A stretch of DNA of 64,000 nt from Eutreptiella sp. 'Long Island Sound 2002' (GCA_964036045.1 OZ038399.1:27799216-27863215), one strand, 5' to 3'. Positions 40,571-50,525 are shown, numbered from the stretch's first letter. Program-made: numbers and translations. The notes: a model not told the origin generated them from the sequence alone.

Positions 40571-42165
40571 CCGAGGAATTATCCCCAACCAAACGCCACA
40601 CCGGCCATCCCACATTGATGCACAAGCACCCCGCGGATCAAGGCTTCAAGCTCTGCTTCTTGCTGGGTACGAACACCCGGGGAGCACGGGAACACCCTCC
40701 CACCCAAAAGCGGCCCCCAGACGCCGACTTTGAAACGATTGACGTTGTAGGCGGCATCCACATACAGAACCCCCCCCCCCCCCCCGACATGCACCTAGGG
40801 GTAGGAGCAACTGTGGGGTCCACGCCCTAAAAGACAAGAGGAGACAGTGCAAAAGGCTTTTTAGAAGGGAACCAGGGCAATTCTGGAGCCAGTTGGCACC
40901 CCACAGATAGTGGGCCCACCACCCACTGAGAAAAGGGGCGTAACCCACAGCGGGTCGCAAACTCCAAATGAACCGCCCCAGTATACGGCGCGCATGCTTG
41001 CGGGTAAGGGGCCGGACGGCGGCACGAATCCAAAGGCCTAGCAGGGCAACCCCCCCTTGACCCTTGGAAAACACCCCCGCCCCGTCCCCAGACAGCACCA
41101 GCCATTTTCCCAACCACTGTATCTCAGGCACTGGATCCAAAACACTCTTAGTACTGATAACCGCCCCTGCCTATCTCAGCGCTTCACACAGGTTTTGAGC
41201 AACCGAACCCACCCTAGACTGTCCATACCCAACAACCAAGATGTCGTCCAAATAGTGAAGGACGATTACTCCACTAGTATCCACAGAACTGGTCACGAAG
41301 GCGAGGCCATATTGGCAAATAACCGGGGAGAAACGCCAACCGAAGGGGAGACAAGAAAAGGCGTAAGTCATTCCGTCGATGTGCGCTCGAAAACTATTCT
41401 TATAGGGCTCCGGCAATGTTAAAGACCAAAAAGCATTAGTAAGGTCAATATGACATGCTAAAAGTGGTTCACCTGGGACCGCCAACAGGCGCAAATCGTC
41501 AAGCTCCCGTAGAAAGGGATCGCTCAGGTGGCCCAGGCAAGGTCCCCCCAGGGAGAGCTGGGAGAGGCCCATGGTGTGCGCTTGTATAAGAAAAGCAAGG
41601 TCCTCAACAGAGGGCAAACTGAAACGGGGTGGCATGAAGCAGTGCTGTTTATTTAGGCGGACTAATTGCATGATCATTGAAGCCTTCATTTCATTTTTGG
41701 GGATGGGAAACAGGTAGCCATTTGGCCCCCCCTTAACCCCCCCCCCCCCCCCGTACACGGTCGGAGAACTCGGTCCCTGACCAAAGCACGTGCCATAATC
41801 AGGCCCTCCTGAGAGATTTCTGGCATCTCACCCAAATCCCGAGATGTGACATCCTGAAAATCAATGGGCGCAAGGAAATCCCACAGGAAATCGGGAATAG
41901 GGATGTTGCCCACTGGTCCTAGTCCCCTATCAAGAACCGACGGATCCAGGCTCAAAAGAAGCATCACTGGGGACCCTGAGATAGGTGCATGTGTACAATA
42001 ATTGCTCCTCTGGGTGAACTTCGGCTCGCCATGAACGCAATCTTGCCCGTGGTTAGGCCGCTTTGGTGCAATGCTCACAGCAGGGGACCGCCATGCCTTA
42101 AAAAATAAGTAGTCAGTTTCAAATTTTGCTGAGTAAGGCAGGCATGTGACGGTGCAATCTAACAC
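40571..42165 (-). pseudogene. Degenerate reverse transcriptase-RNase H of a YR (Kangaroo/PAT-like) retroelement
   Basis: On minus, in order: a linker with VMLLLSLDPSVLD and DFLAPIDFQDV (42165-41755); the RT fingers and palm with ACHIDLTNAFWSL (first catalytic Asp), FSCLPFGWRFSPVICQ and HYLDDILVV (catalytic Asp pair, ~41250); a connection with AVISTKSVLDPVPEIQWLGK and GRFIWSLRPAVGYAPFLSGW; RNase H with LYVDAAYN (first Asp) and QQEAELEAL (Glu); then VGDNSSAL (third Asp) at ~40580. Breaks are a frame change at the poly(G) tract 41739-41752, a TAG at ~41171 inside the RT connection, a frame change at the poly(G) tract 40771-40784, and another shift before VGDNSSAL. The RT class with a YLDD box plus an adjacent tyrosine recombinase points to YR retrotransposons rather than LTR elements. 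Transcription converges with the recombinase. Confidence 0.8.
41919..41970 (-). repeat. Inverted repeat arm, right
   Basis: Reverse-complement partner of 40507-40558 (see that entry). It lies within the RT-polyprotein frame, just upstream of the RT domain. Confidence 0.85.
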
Positions 42166-42819
42166 AATCGCTACTACTCATCTTATTGCATATTTGCTGT
42201 GTAAAGCGCACAACATCCTGAATGTCATTTTTGCGGTAAAGAGTGGGTATGAAATAATTCATCAAGCTTTACTTCAATGCCTCTCTATTTCTGTTACCTA
42301 CACCTGCGGTGTGTTTGTTTTTGCCCTATTCTGTTACGCTGTGTGTTTGTTTTTGCCCTATTCTGTTATTGGTCTGTTGTTGGTGCCTGGTGAGCCTTCT
42401 GTCCATTCTGTCGTGTTCAATTGAATGTCTGGATCCTGGAAGTGATGCTGTTGATACGCGTGTCTCAATTTTGGTGTTTGTATTTTCGAAAAGGTTTTTC
42501 TGGCTCTTAGTCTTCGTTTGAAGACTTGGCCGCTGCCAGACGGCATCCTCTGTAGTATCATCAGGAGAAAGCAGTGTTCCCTCTCTTTGTGAGGGGCAGG
42601 CCTACTTTTAAGATACTATATGAACCGGGCAATGTAACCGTAATGTGACATGGGCATATGAACTCACCTTCGCAGCTTTCGGACTTTGTTCACTCGAGAC
42701 AAAAAAAAAGTACATGAATACCATTTGCAATTTAAGCCCTTGTCCAGAATGTTGAAACATGGTGCTGTTTGTTCAATTCAGACTGCAAGTACCTCCTCTG
42801 ACCGGTCAGAATGTCCGAA
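42166..42819. repeat. Spacer with a short direct repeat
   Basis: Contains two tandem copies of TTTGTTTTTGCCCTATTCTG (42316 and 42347). No gene is recognised. It could include the retroelement terminus, but split direct repeats could not be identified by eye. Confidence 0.5.
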
Positions 42820-42945
42820 AATGTGTTCCGGATGCCGGAACAAAATTCCAGAATATTCCGTAATATTTGCTGGAATATTCCGGAATGTTCCGTAATATTT
42901 CCGGAATATTGCGTAAAATTATCAAACCCCAGTTCCGGAATATGT
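42820..42945. repeat. Palindromic GGAATATTCC minisatellite
   Basis: About nine spaced copies or variants of GGAATATTCC (CCAGAATATTCCG, TGGAATATTCCGG, TTTCCGGAATATTGCG and others) at intervals of roughly 10-20 bp. Each is self-complementary, so the array is a dense block of alternating palindromes. Confidence 0.8.
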
Positions 42946-43254
42946 GCCTGCCTTGGATGAGAAGTTTCATCATGCAATGAGTATCCAAGCGGTGGAACAT
43001 TCAATATTCAACATCACCAATGGCCAATTTCACAAATGCGGTGAACACAACACACAGAAGGCACGCCACATGCTTGACATGTGGTATTTCATTGTTGCAG
43101 GTGGTCACAATATCCAAGAGTCAGTTTCCGAAGATTTCAATTTTCAAGCTGTTGAGGTTGAAAGCTCCATAAGCATGTTGTGAATGCATTCTTTCACGAA
43201 GGAGCCCCATCTTTCGCCCAATGGCCAAACGAGGTGAAAAAAGCCAAAAGAATA

Positions 43255-43460
43255 TTTAACACATGTTTTAGATGGGACGTTTTGTACGTTCTAAACATAC
43301 GTTTGAGGGCGTACTCAACGTTTAGAAAATTTAGAAACGTATGTAGCGTTCAGAAACATAAAGGAATGCAACACAATGTTTAAATGTTTGAAACACGGAA
43401 TTTGCATGTGCAACCCCAATATGTCGTACGTTTCGAACGTTGAGGGCGTTATATATGTTT
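43255..43460. repeat. Interspersed AACGTTTAGAA/TTCTAAACATACGTT repeats
   Basis: Repeated ACGTT-containing words in both orientations: TTCTAAACATACGTTT and its partner AAACGTATG, and a GAGGGCGT word twice (43306 and 43442) after ACGTT(T). This forms several overlapping inverted repeats. No coding function is seen. Confidence 0.5.
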
Positions 43461-43889
43461 TGTTGCCCAAATAGTTGCAAGCGTGGGTTTGCACATGGGG
43501 CCTGCACGGAGGGAAGTGCCAACCCCCCCCCCCCCTTAAATGAATGATTGGCAGAAAACGTCATTCTCCATCGCGTTCAGCACCCTCAAAATAGAGAGAT
43601 GAATCTTTCCAAAAAGTGTTGTTTTTCGCAACGTGGGTTGCATGCAGGAATATGAGCAAATTCTTTCGTACATATGTAATGACCACATATCCAATAAGGT
43701 CAAATTCATTTGATGGAGAGATGCTGCTTCAGCCAATGGCTCAACGATCTTTCTTGTCCCTAACCCACATTTTCATGCCCCATCACAACCAGAGTCAAAT
43801 GATTTCAGTTTTGCCCTGGGGAATGTAGATGGTCGTTATAGCTTTGCGCTGCTGTGCGGCTGTATACACCAATGTTTGCCAACCACAGA

Positions 43890-43985
43890 CCACACTTCAC
43901 ACACAGACCACAGTCCACCGCCCACAGACTCCAGTTCACAGAGCACACAGAGCACAAACTGCAGACCACAATCCACAGACCGCTG
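43890..43985 (+). repeat. CACAGACC-rich degenerate minisatellite
   Basis: Repeated CACAGACCACA, CAGTTCACAGAG and CACAATCCACAGACC words at about 12-16 bp spacing. Confidence 0.65.
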
Positions 43986-45718
43986 TGCAACCCTATCTAC
44001 TGTGCTGTTCCCAACATGGCAGTGAAGTGGCTGGCAGTTGATGCCGCTGAATATATGTCATCAGTCAGGTATAGGGCTGGGTTCTTTGATGGGGTCCATG
44101 GTCAGGTTTTTGAGTGCCCTAGTTGGGTGTCCAATCAACAAGTAGCTGAACTCTATGGGTGTGGATTTTAGTGCGCACGGTTGCCAGAAAGCGCCATAGT
44201 CAGGCGTCAGTTGGCCGTGCTACAGGACAATATGCACGCAATCCGGAATACTATAAATTTGAGATCACGTGTTGGTTTATGGAGACAGAACAGAATTTTG
44301 CGTGCAATCACACATCAGTTACGACATTCTGCATTGGTGGGTCAGGTGGTGTATAAACCGACCCAACTTCAACTGGGTACTTGAGCACCCATAGGGACCC
44401 ACATAGGGGCCGCTAGATCCATTTCGCCCGGGGCTCTTTTCTTGTCTCTCTTTGAGGTGCCTTGCCAAAGGCAATAGTTTCGAGGGAGAGTGAACGAGAA
44501 GAAGAGCACTACCTTCTTGTGGCCTCAAGGGCATACACTTTCGGGTTGCATCACACCTTTTACACCCAATACACAATCAGATGGGACTTTGGCGTTGCTC
44601 TTGCACTCTGATGGAAGCCCTGCTTGGTAGTCAAGACTGTTAACCCCAGTAAAGTCAGCCGAGTATCACCATGATGTGCAAAATTAGCAAAAGGCAAGTG
44701 TTTAGGTACTGTTTGCTCATCTTCCCACCCCTTCAGCGGTAGTCATGCCGGTGCCCTAACGAGTAGCGCTTCGGTTGCGATTGAAATCAGCCAAACACCA
44801 TGCCAGTGATCTGATTTCAGTGGCCACCCATGGGTACTGCATGCGTTCGAAGCAATGGTGATGCTGCCCTGCAGAGTGTGCTGTCCAACGTTATGGGAAC
44901 GATGGTTATCAATTGATCATGGCAATGTTATTTGCACTGCATGCTGCACTGCATGCACATTTGGCAAGACACACCAGATTGGAAACGGCTTCTGTACAAC
45001 ACAGCAATATAGCAATGCCAACAGATACGAAGTTCTGCTGTCTCCAATCCCCAGATGTGTTACGAGATTCACCACGCTTGCATCTTGATCACTCTTGATC
45101 TCTTGATTTGGCATCAGGGCAGTTTGGGCTGCACCGTTACCCACCATACGGGTCATGGGACCATGTACCTTGGTTGGGCAAGTGTTGATTCCTTCAGCAC
45201 CTTTGAGGCAGATGACTGTTCTGGTGAGGTACAAATACAGCACCACGCCTTGTGGTCAGTACAACGAAGATCATTGTACCAATTGTGTGAATCCTTCCAT
45301 TTGTGGGAAACACACTCTGTGTGAAGCATTGTAAGTGTGATGTAATGCCATGGATTTGGAATTTCCGAATGTGATCTTTTGTTGCATGCAATTCAAGGAT
45401 GCTCCCATGGTCAATTGGGCAGGTAGTGTCGCCCTTCGTTGTTTCTTTGGCCACAACTTATCTGTGTGCATGTTGTACACAGACTCCCCCTGGGGCTGCA
45501 ACACGGGGATGTTTGTTGAAAAGGGGTGTGTGGGGCAAACACTCCCTCTGAATCAGCTTTTCCTGCAACAACAAGAGGCTGCTCACCTCAGGCAGAGGGA
45601 TCGCTAGGACATCACTTTTGCGTCCATGGGATTCCAGTAGCCACACCTGCCGTCCACTCTTGGGCTCTTTGTGCAGACGCACATCGCCGGCACCCACGCG
45701 CCTTGTGTTCACAGACCC
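43986..45718. other. No recognised gene
   Basis: Mixed-composition sequence with short open frames on both strands, none matching a known family. A tandem doubling of TGCACTGCATGC is visible near 44935-44955. Confidence 0.5.
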
Positions 45719-46231
45719 ATGCCCGTTTCCCAGTCCTCTGCTTGTCTGCCCCCAGGCAGGCCTGTTCTGTCCTCTTGTCCCCTGGGCCTGCACCGCAGGC
45801 CTTTGGGACTGCTGAGCCTGGCATGCGTGGTCCTGATGATCGCAGTCTGGGGCCCGTCGCAGCAGAATGGGACTCAGGCCGTGCATTTGTGGGGAGCGCC
45901 GGCAGCTTCTGCGCTGCGGCTGCGGGCCGCACGCACCGCCATACCATTGCATTCCGAGGCCCCGCAGAGCGCGATTTCTGCAAAAGTGCAGGTGGAGCCC
46001 CCGGCACTGCACACCCTTCGGACCCTGACCATCCCCGTGGCATGCACTCGTCGTGACACGGCCCACTTGCCCAGAGTTTCTTTGACACGTCGACACCTGC
46101 GGACCGCCGCCCGCAAGCGGGGGAGAAGGGCCTGTGTGCCCCGTGGACGTGCGTGCGTGTGCGGGTTGTTGTCCAAACGCGCTCGGTCGCGTCTGGCGTG
46201 CGTGTCTGGCGGCCCACATGATGGCGCCTGA
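45719..46231 (+). CDS. Hypothetical type II membrane protein N-terminus
   Basis: ATG 45719 gives a 170-residue frame to TGA 46231. A short basic segment (LHRRPLG) precedes one hydrophobic helix (LGLLSLACVVLMIAVWG, about residues 29-46), followed by an Ala/Arg-rich luminal-type region. That topology is common in Golgi glycosyltransferases and would fit a first exon, but no catalytic motif is present. Competing long frames lie on the opposite strand in this GC-rich region, so coding status is uncertain. Confidence 0.25.
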   Translation: MPVSQSSACLPPGRPVLSSCPLGLHRRPLGLLSLACVVLMIAVWGPSQQNGTQAVHLWGAPAASALRLRAARTAIPLHSEAPQSAISAKVQVEPPALHTLRTLTIPVACTRRDTAHLPRVSLTRRHLRTAARKRGRRACVPRGRACVCGLLSKRARSRLACVSGGPHDGA

Positions 46232-46606
46232 GCACTACGCCCCTTGGTCAGCGCCCATTTGTCACGTCCCGTGGGTGTGTTTGTGTGCGCCTGTGCGTAC
46301 GCGCCACCGCTGAGCCCCCCCCCCCCCCCCCCGCGCGCAGTCGGTTTGTGATGATAAAATGGGGTTGGAACATGGCCAAAATGTGAGCGAAACAATTTCC
46401 ATGGGATGCCCCCGTGCGTTCGGGGAGATTGAGAGTGTGAGGAGCTACGGGTTTGTGAGCTATGTTTTTCAGAGAGTTAGCGGCACGACAGAGTCCCGGC
46501 GTCCCCCTGGACACGCGTGGCCGAGAAGGCATGCCCTGACGGTTATGTGTACCACTGTTGGAAATCTGAGGGAACGTTTTGTCAAACGCCCTAGACAGAC
46601 CAGCAT
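46232..46606. other. Spacer with a poly(C) tract
   Basis: A poly(C) run at 46316-46333 is followed by CGCGCGCAGTCGG. 46557-46606 is the left flank of the insertion below and matches 48604-48651. Confidence 0.5.
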
Positions 46607-47012
46607 GTACCCCCCCCCCCCCTTGTATAAGCTACGCCCTTGTCCAAGCTACAGTAGGCGTAGGGACCGTATTAATTTGGGACCCAATTTTTAATTCGGT
46701 ACCAAACCTAGTGCAGCCACATAAGACATGGGTTTGGTGACGGATTTGCGAGTCACATAGAGTCATGGACACATTTGTTGTGATTGTTTGCCCACTTGAC
46801 CCAGATAGCTCTGATTTTGGGGATGTTTGTGCATTATATGCCCCTTTCTTGCACCAGCTCACCATCCAATCCTCTCTTTTTGAACGTGGGTGCCCGGGGT
46901 TGGTGGTTATATGTGTTGCGCGCAAGCTACGCCCGTGTCCAGGCTACAGTAGGCGTAGGGACCGTATTAATTTGGGACTTTGGCGTAGCTTATACAAAGG
47001 GGGGGGGGGTAC
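46607..47012. mobile_element. GTAC-flanked poly(C)-capped TIR element, 406 bp (element A)
   Basis: Flanked by GTAC at 46607-46610 and 47009-47012. Inside, the left end is a 13-nt C-run then TTGTATAAGCTACGCC, and the right end is GGCGTAGCTTATACAA then a G-run: near-perfect terminal inverted repeats. A sub-terminal GGCGTAGGGACCGTATTAAT occurs twice in direct orientation (about 46657 and 46952). A paralogous locus at 48602-48690 lacks the insert, which identifies the insertion point and supports GTAC as a 4-bp target duplication. No transposase is present; it is non-autonomous. Confidence 0.8.
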
Positions 47013-47064
47013 GAGCGTTATGGACCGTGGTGTGGCCATGTGTACGGTGCGCCGTTCCTGTGGG

Positions 47065-47119
47065 CCCTCCCCTCCCCTCCCCTCCCCTCCCCTCCCCTCC
47101 CCTCCCCTCCCCTCCCCTC
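47065..47119 (+). repeat. (CCCCT)n microsatellite
   Basis: Eleven uninterrupted CCCCT pentamers. Confidence 0.95.
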
Positions 47120-48601
47120 CTTTTCCTTTGGACGCACCCGCGGGCCTTCCAAGTCCGTACAAGTCGCGAGTGTCGCATGCGGCAGACGCGCCGTGGCCTG
47201 CCTCGATGAAGGCCGTTGCGGTGCAGCCGCCACACATGACCGCCACTGCGCCATTTGGAATGCGTTCATCGACGACGGATGCGTTGATCGACGCGCGGTC
47301 AACTCAGTGCCGGTCCCTCGGGGCGCCAGGCAGAAGTCAGAAATCCAGGATCATGGCCGACTGGGCGACCCCTCGGTTTCCGTACTCAACTCCCCCGCCC
47401 CTCCTTTGCCGGGGCGGGGTTTGGTCCATAGTAGTGGGGGCGCCACAGGCGCCGGGCACATTTCTTTTTTGCACCACTCCCCATCCAGCTCTGGGGTCCT
47501 CCAGTGGCAGGTTTCACCCCACTTATGTGGTCAGATTGGCCAGCGCAACCCGCTGATCATTTTGACCTCTCCCATGTGCTGGGATCCCCCCCCCCCCTGG
47601 CCCCCCAGGGCATCTCAACCCAAGAAGTCCACCCCCCCCCCCCCCGCGTGACACAACCACAACACGTTCGGGCCCACAGAGGGTCAGAAAGAGCAGTGGC
47701 GAGAGGCCAATAGGCCGCCAAAAGCAAACAATCAGATACCGACGCCTTGTGCCAACCCCCCCTCCCCGCGTCCAGACAATTCCGTTTCCTTGGGAACCAC
47801 CAGTGTGAGGGGACAGTGTGAATGTTCCGGCGGGGGAAGTCAAACAGTGATATTGGGGGTGTTGTGTGTGTGTGTGGCCGGGGGCATGTGGCGTTTTGGT
47901 ATGGCATCAGTGGTAAAGCCGAGCGTCCCTCCAGCAGGGACTGACCGGACACGGCCGATCGGGATGTAGGCTGTCGAGCCGCACTTGTTTCTGCCACATC
48001 TCCCATGGGGCATTGGTGAACCAAAGCACTGTGTCGGAGCAGAAGACAGTGTGCACGGAACAGGAATCCACGCTCCAGGGCGGTCCCTGAGAGCAAACAA
48101 GGGGGTAAAGAACTCACGGATGGAGTCCGCCGACCCCAGCTCCAACCGATAGCAAGTGAGGGGTCTGGCGCGCTTTCAAGGTTTATTGCCGGGGGCCTAT
48201 TTCAACTGTCTACACGCTTCTCTGTGCCCTGGATATTGTCTCCCAGGAAGTGGATGCACCGCAGGATGGGGCAGGCTCCCTTGGACTCTGTACGGAATGT
48301 GCGAAGCCATCGATCCGATCTGGGCATTTGGTCTCAAATAGTTGGGTGCGCCTCATGGACATCTGCGGCATGGGGCTGGTGATGGTGGGTGTCTGGGCCA
48401 TCGTGTCGCGGGTTTCCCGCCGCACGTCAGGTGCGTGCGCGCGTGCACCAACGGACCCGCGGTACAACAATGGACCAAGAGGATACCGGCCACTGCTCTT
48501 TTATGCGCTTCTGGGGTTGCCTCCCAACCACTGCTGTGTAGCAGAGTTGACAAGAGGCAAGACAAGATGAGAGGCATGCCCCGATGGTTGAACGTACCCC
48601 T
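47120..48601. other. GC-rich stretch, no recognised gene
   Basis: Several overlapping open frames on both strands, poly(C) tracts at 47587-47597 and 47628-47645, and a GT-rich run near 47860-47877. None shows a recognisable domain. Confidence 0.45.
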
Positions 48602-48690
48602 CCCGGAAATCTGAGGGAGCGTTTGTCAACGCCTCAGACCGACCGGCATGTGAAACCATTATGAACCGTGGCGTTGCCATGGAGGGAGCG
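48602..48690 (+). repeat. Paralogous copy of the element-A target (unoccupied site)
   Basis: GGAAATCTGAGGGAGCG...CGGCATGTG, then TTATGAACCGTGGCG, continues without interruption. The matching words at 46557-46606 and 47018-47045 are separated by the 406-bp element. Confidence 0.75.
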
Positions 48691-48775
48691 TTAGTGCGCA
48701 GGGCGCGCACAGGGCAACTTTTTGGACTTCTTGTGATTCCAACTCCTGTTTTTGGGGGTGGATTCTACCCCTCGG

Positions 48776-48808
48776 ATGGGTGGGTGGGTGGGTAGGTGGG
48801 TGGGATGG
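48776..48808 (+). repeat. (GGGT)n tract, G-quadruplex-prone
   Basis: Seven GGGT/AGGT tetramers in tandem. On one strand this satisfies a four-run G-quadruplex pattern with 1-nt loops. Confidence 0.85.
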
Positions 48809-48840
48809 GGCGATTTGGGATGATTTCTCCTCGCGGACTT

Positions 48841-48903
48841 GCCCCTTTCCGGTTGGGGATATGGACCGGCCCCTTTCCGATTGGGGATATGGACCAGCCC
48901 CTT
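48841..48903 (+). repeat. ~30-bp tandem duplication
   Basis: Two copies of CCCCTTTCCGRTTGGGGATA followed by TGGACCRG, plus the start of a third. Confidence 0.9.
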
Positions 48904-49081
48904 TCCCTCGCCTGTTGTCCCCCAGTTCACCCAGTGTGATGTGTTTGAGGGCTACAAGGTGCATCTATGTGTATTGTGAAACAGGCAAACCAAGCTGGGC
49001 ACATGGTGATACATTAAGCGTGTCTGTTGTGGAGCATCACTTTTTGCCCCTTGTGTCCTCAGACCTCGTTTGCTATTTGTT

Positions 49082-49409
49082 ATGGAGTTGAGCATTGGGG
49101 ACACGGTGTTCTACACCGGGTCTACTAGGTTTCGGGTACCGCAAAGGTGGCCGGCCTTTTGCATGATGGGCATGTGGAGTTGGAGTATGATCAAGATGGA
49201 GTGCAAGTCGTCAATCATCGATGCCCCATGGACTCCATCTCCTTTGGTATCCCCGGTCTTGAGTCTCTACCACCATCCCCATCAGTTCCCGCAATTGACG
49301 TCCCTCCGAAAGTTCCTTTGGACCCCCTTGTTGATGGAAGCCCCATTCGCGGTCGCTCCCCAACAATACTGTCATCACATTCCCCAGCCCGAGGCTTCAT
49401 TGGGTAATG
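49082..49409 (+). pseudogene. SH3/Tudor-like module ORF, frameshifted copy
   Basis: ATG 49082 starts MELSIGDTVFYTGSTRF. A one-base shift near 49138-49145 then moves to the frame encoding AKVAGLLHDGHVELEYDQDG, then VVNHRCPMDSISFGIPG and a Pro-rich tail ending TAA 49409. It aligns with 34393-34662 and, more distantly, with residues 1-60 of the ORF at 4696. Homology with the 34-kb copy extends 3' into a GTAGCACGCAGGGCACGCGC-type segment. Either a frameshifted remnant or two exons; no flanking poly(C)-capped ends were found here. Confidence 0.5.
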
Positions 49410-49815
49410 GTGAACTTGGGGGCTGAATCTGGGAAAGTCAGAATAAAAGTAGCACGCAGGGCACGCGCAGGGCAAGCACTCCCCCATGATCCTGCTCCCG
49501 CATGGGGCCGAGCTTTGGACTGGCGGATGCACCAAACAAAAGTAGCAGAGTTGACAATTTGTGATCAGGGTCCCCCACCCCTCGGAGTCTGCCGCACGTG
49601 TTGTTCTGCGGTGGCATATACGCAGACCAGGACGCAGCAGTACATGACTGGATTGGGAAAAGGGTGGGCTCAAGCTGCGGCTCTAAGGCACATACACGGC
49701 GGGCCAAACTGCACAGCAATGATTCTGAGGCACTGCTTGGCACCATAACCCCGTCAATAAGCAACCATTCCAGGAGGTGCACAGTCGTTGTACAGTCCCT
49801 CTGCGATGACATGTA

Positions 49816-49975
49816 TGATATGATGTAATGGCATGTCATGTCACATCATGTCATGCATGGCAGGGCAGGGCAGGGCAGGGCAGGGCGGGCAGGGCAGGGC
49901 AGGGCAGGGCAGGGCAGGGCAGGGCAGGGCACGGCACGGCACGGCACGGCACGGCACGGCACGGCATGGCATGTG
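49816..49975 (+). repeat. Compound pentanucleotide repeat
   Basis: ATGTC-type pentamers (49818-49856) pass into (GGGCA)n (49860-49930), then (CGGCA)n (49930-49965), then TGGCA. All share a GCA/TCA core with one position changing block by block. Confidence 0.9.
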
Positions 49976-50525
49976 TCCCTCCCTCCTGATGCACCTGCTC
50001 TGTGCAATCGCTGCTGAATGTAGGGGCCCGGAGGCTTGGCAGGCCTGTGATGGAGATGGCGGGCGATCCACAACGGCAGCAGGTGCGGATCTCTGCCGGA
50101 CGTCCTTCACCCCGACACTCAGCAAGCGCAATCAGAGGCGGCAGAGGTCATGCCCAACGACAAAAGGCCACACCCAAGGGGCTGGCGACGGCTGTCCACC
50201 CCCAAAAGGGCGGGTTCCAACTGCCGGGTGGTGGGGGAGGGGGTGCAAACAGGGCATTTGCTCCCTGGAATTCCTCCCGGGGGCACTGGAGGGCACAAGG
50301 AAAAGCCCGGCCCGGGGACAAAGGCACAAAGGCTCAAGCGAGTGGTGCTGGGACCCCTGCACCCAGGGAGGCCTGGGGAGGGGGCACAGAGCGGGGGTGT
50401 CAGGAGCGGTTAGGAGGCGGTTCGAGACGTTGCTGTTCGGAGTGGTTGCTGTCCAGGCTTCGTTTACAAGGAATGAATACCGAATGGGGGGGGGGTCTGG
50501 GGGGGTCCCCCAAAGGGGCCGGTTA
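49976..50525. other. GC-rich flank of the assembly gap, no gene recognised
   Basis: Gly/Pro/Arg-rich open frames only. Poly(G) runs at 50485-50500 directly precede the gap. Confidence 0.5.

Noticed and set aside
38572-41173. Alternative genetic code with TAG as sense
   Set aside because: The same region has TGA stops and frameshifts, and intact ORFs nearby end at TAG; decay of a silenced element is simpler.
45458-46395. Long minus-strand ORFs opposite the possible membrane protein
   Set aside because: Arg/Pro/Ala-rich composition typical of antisense GC-rich DNA; no domain, and no better support than the plus frame.
48776-48808. Telomeric repeat
   Set aside because: (GGGT)n is short, interrupted and internal; it does not match common telomere units such as TTTAGGG or TTAGGG.
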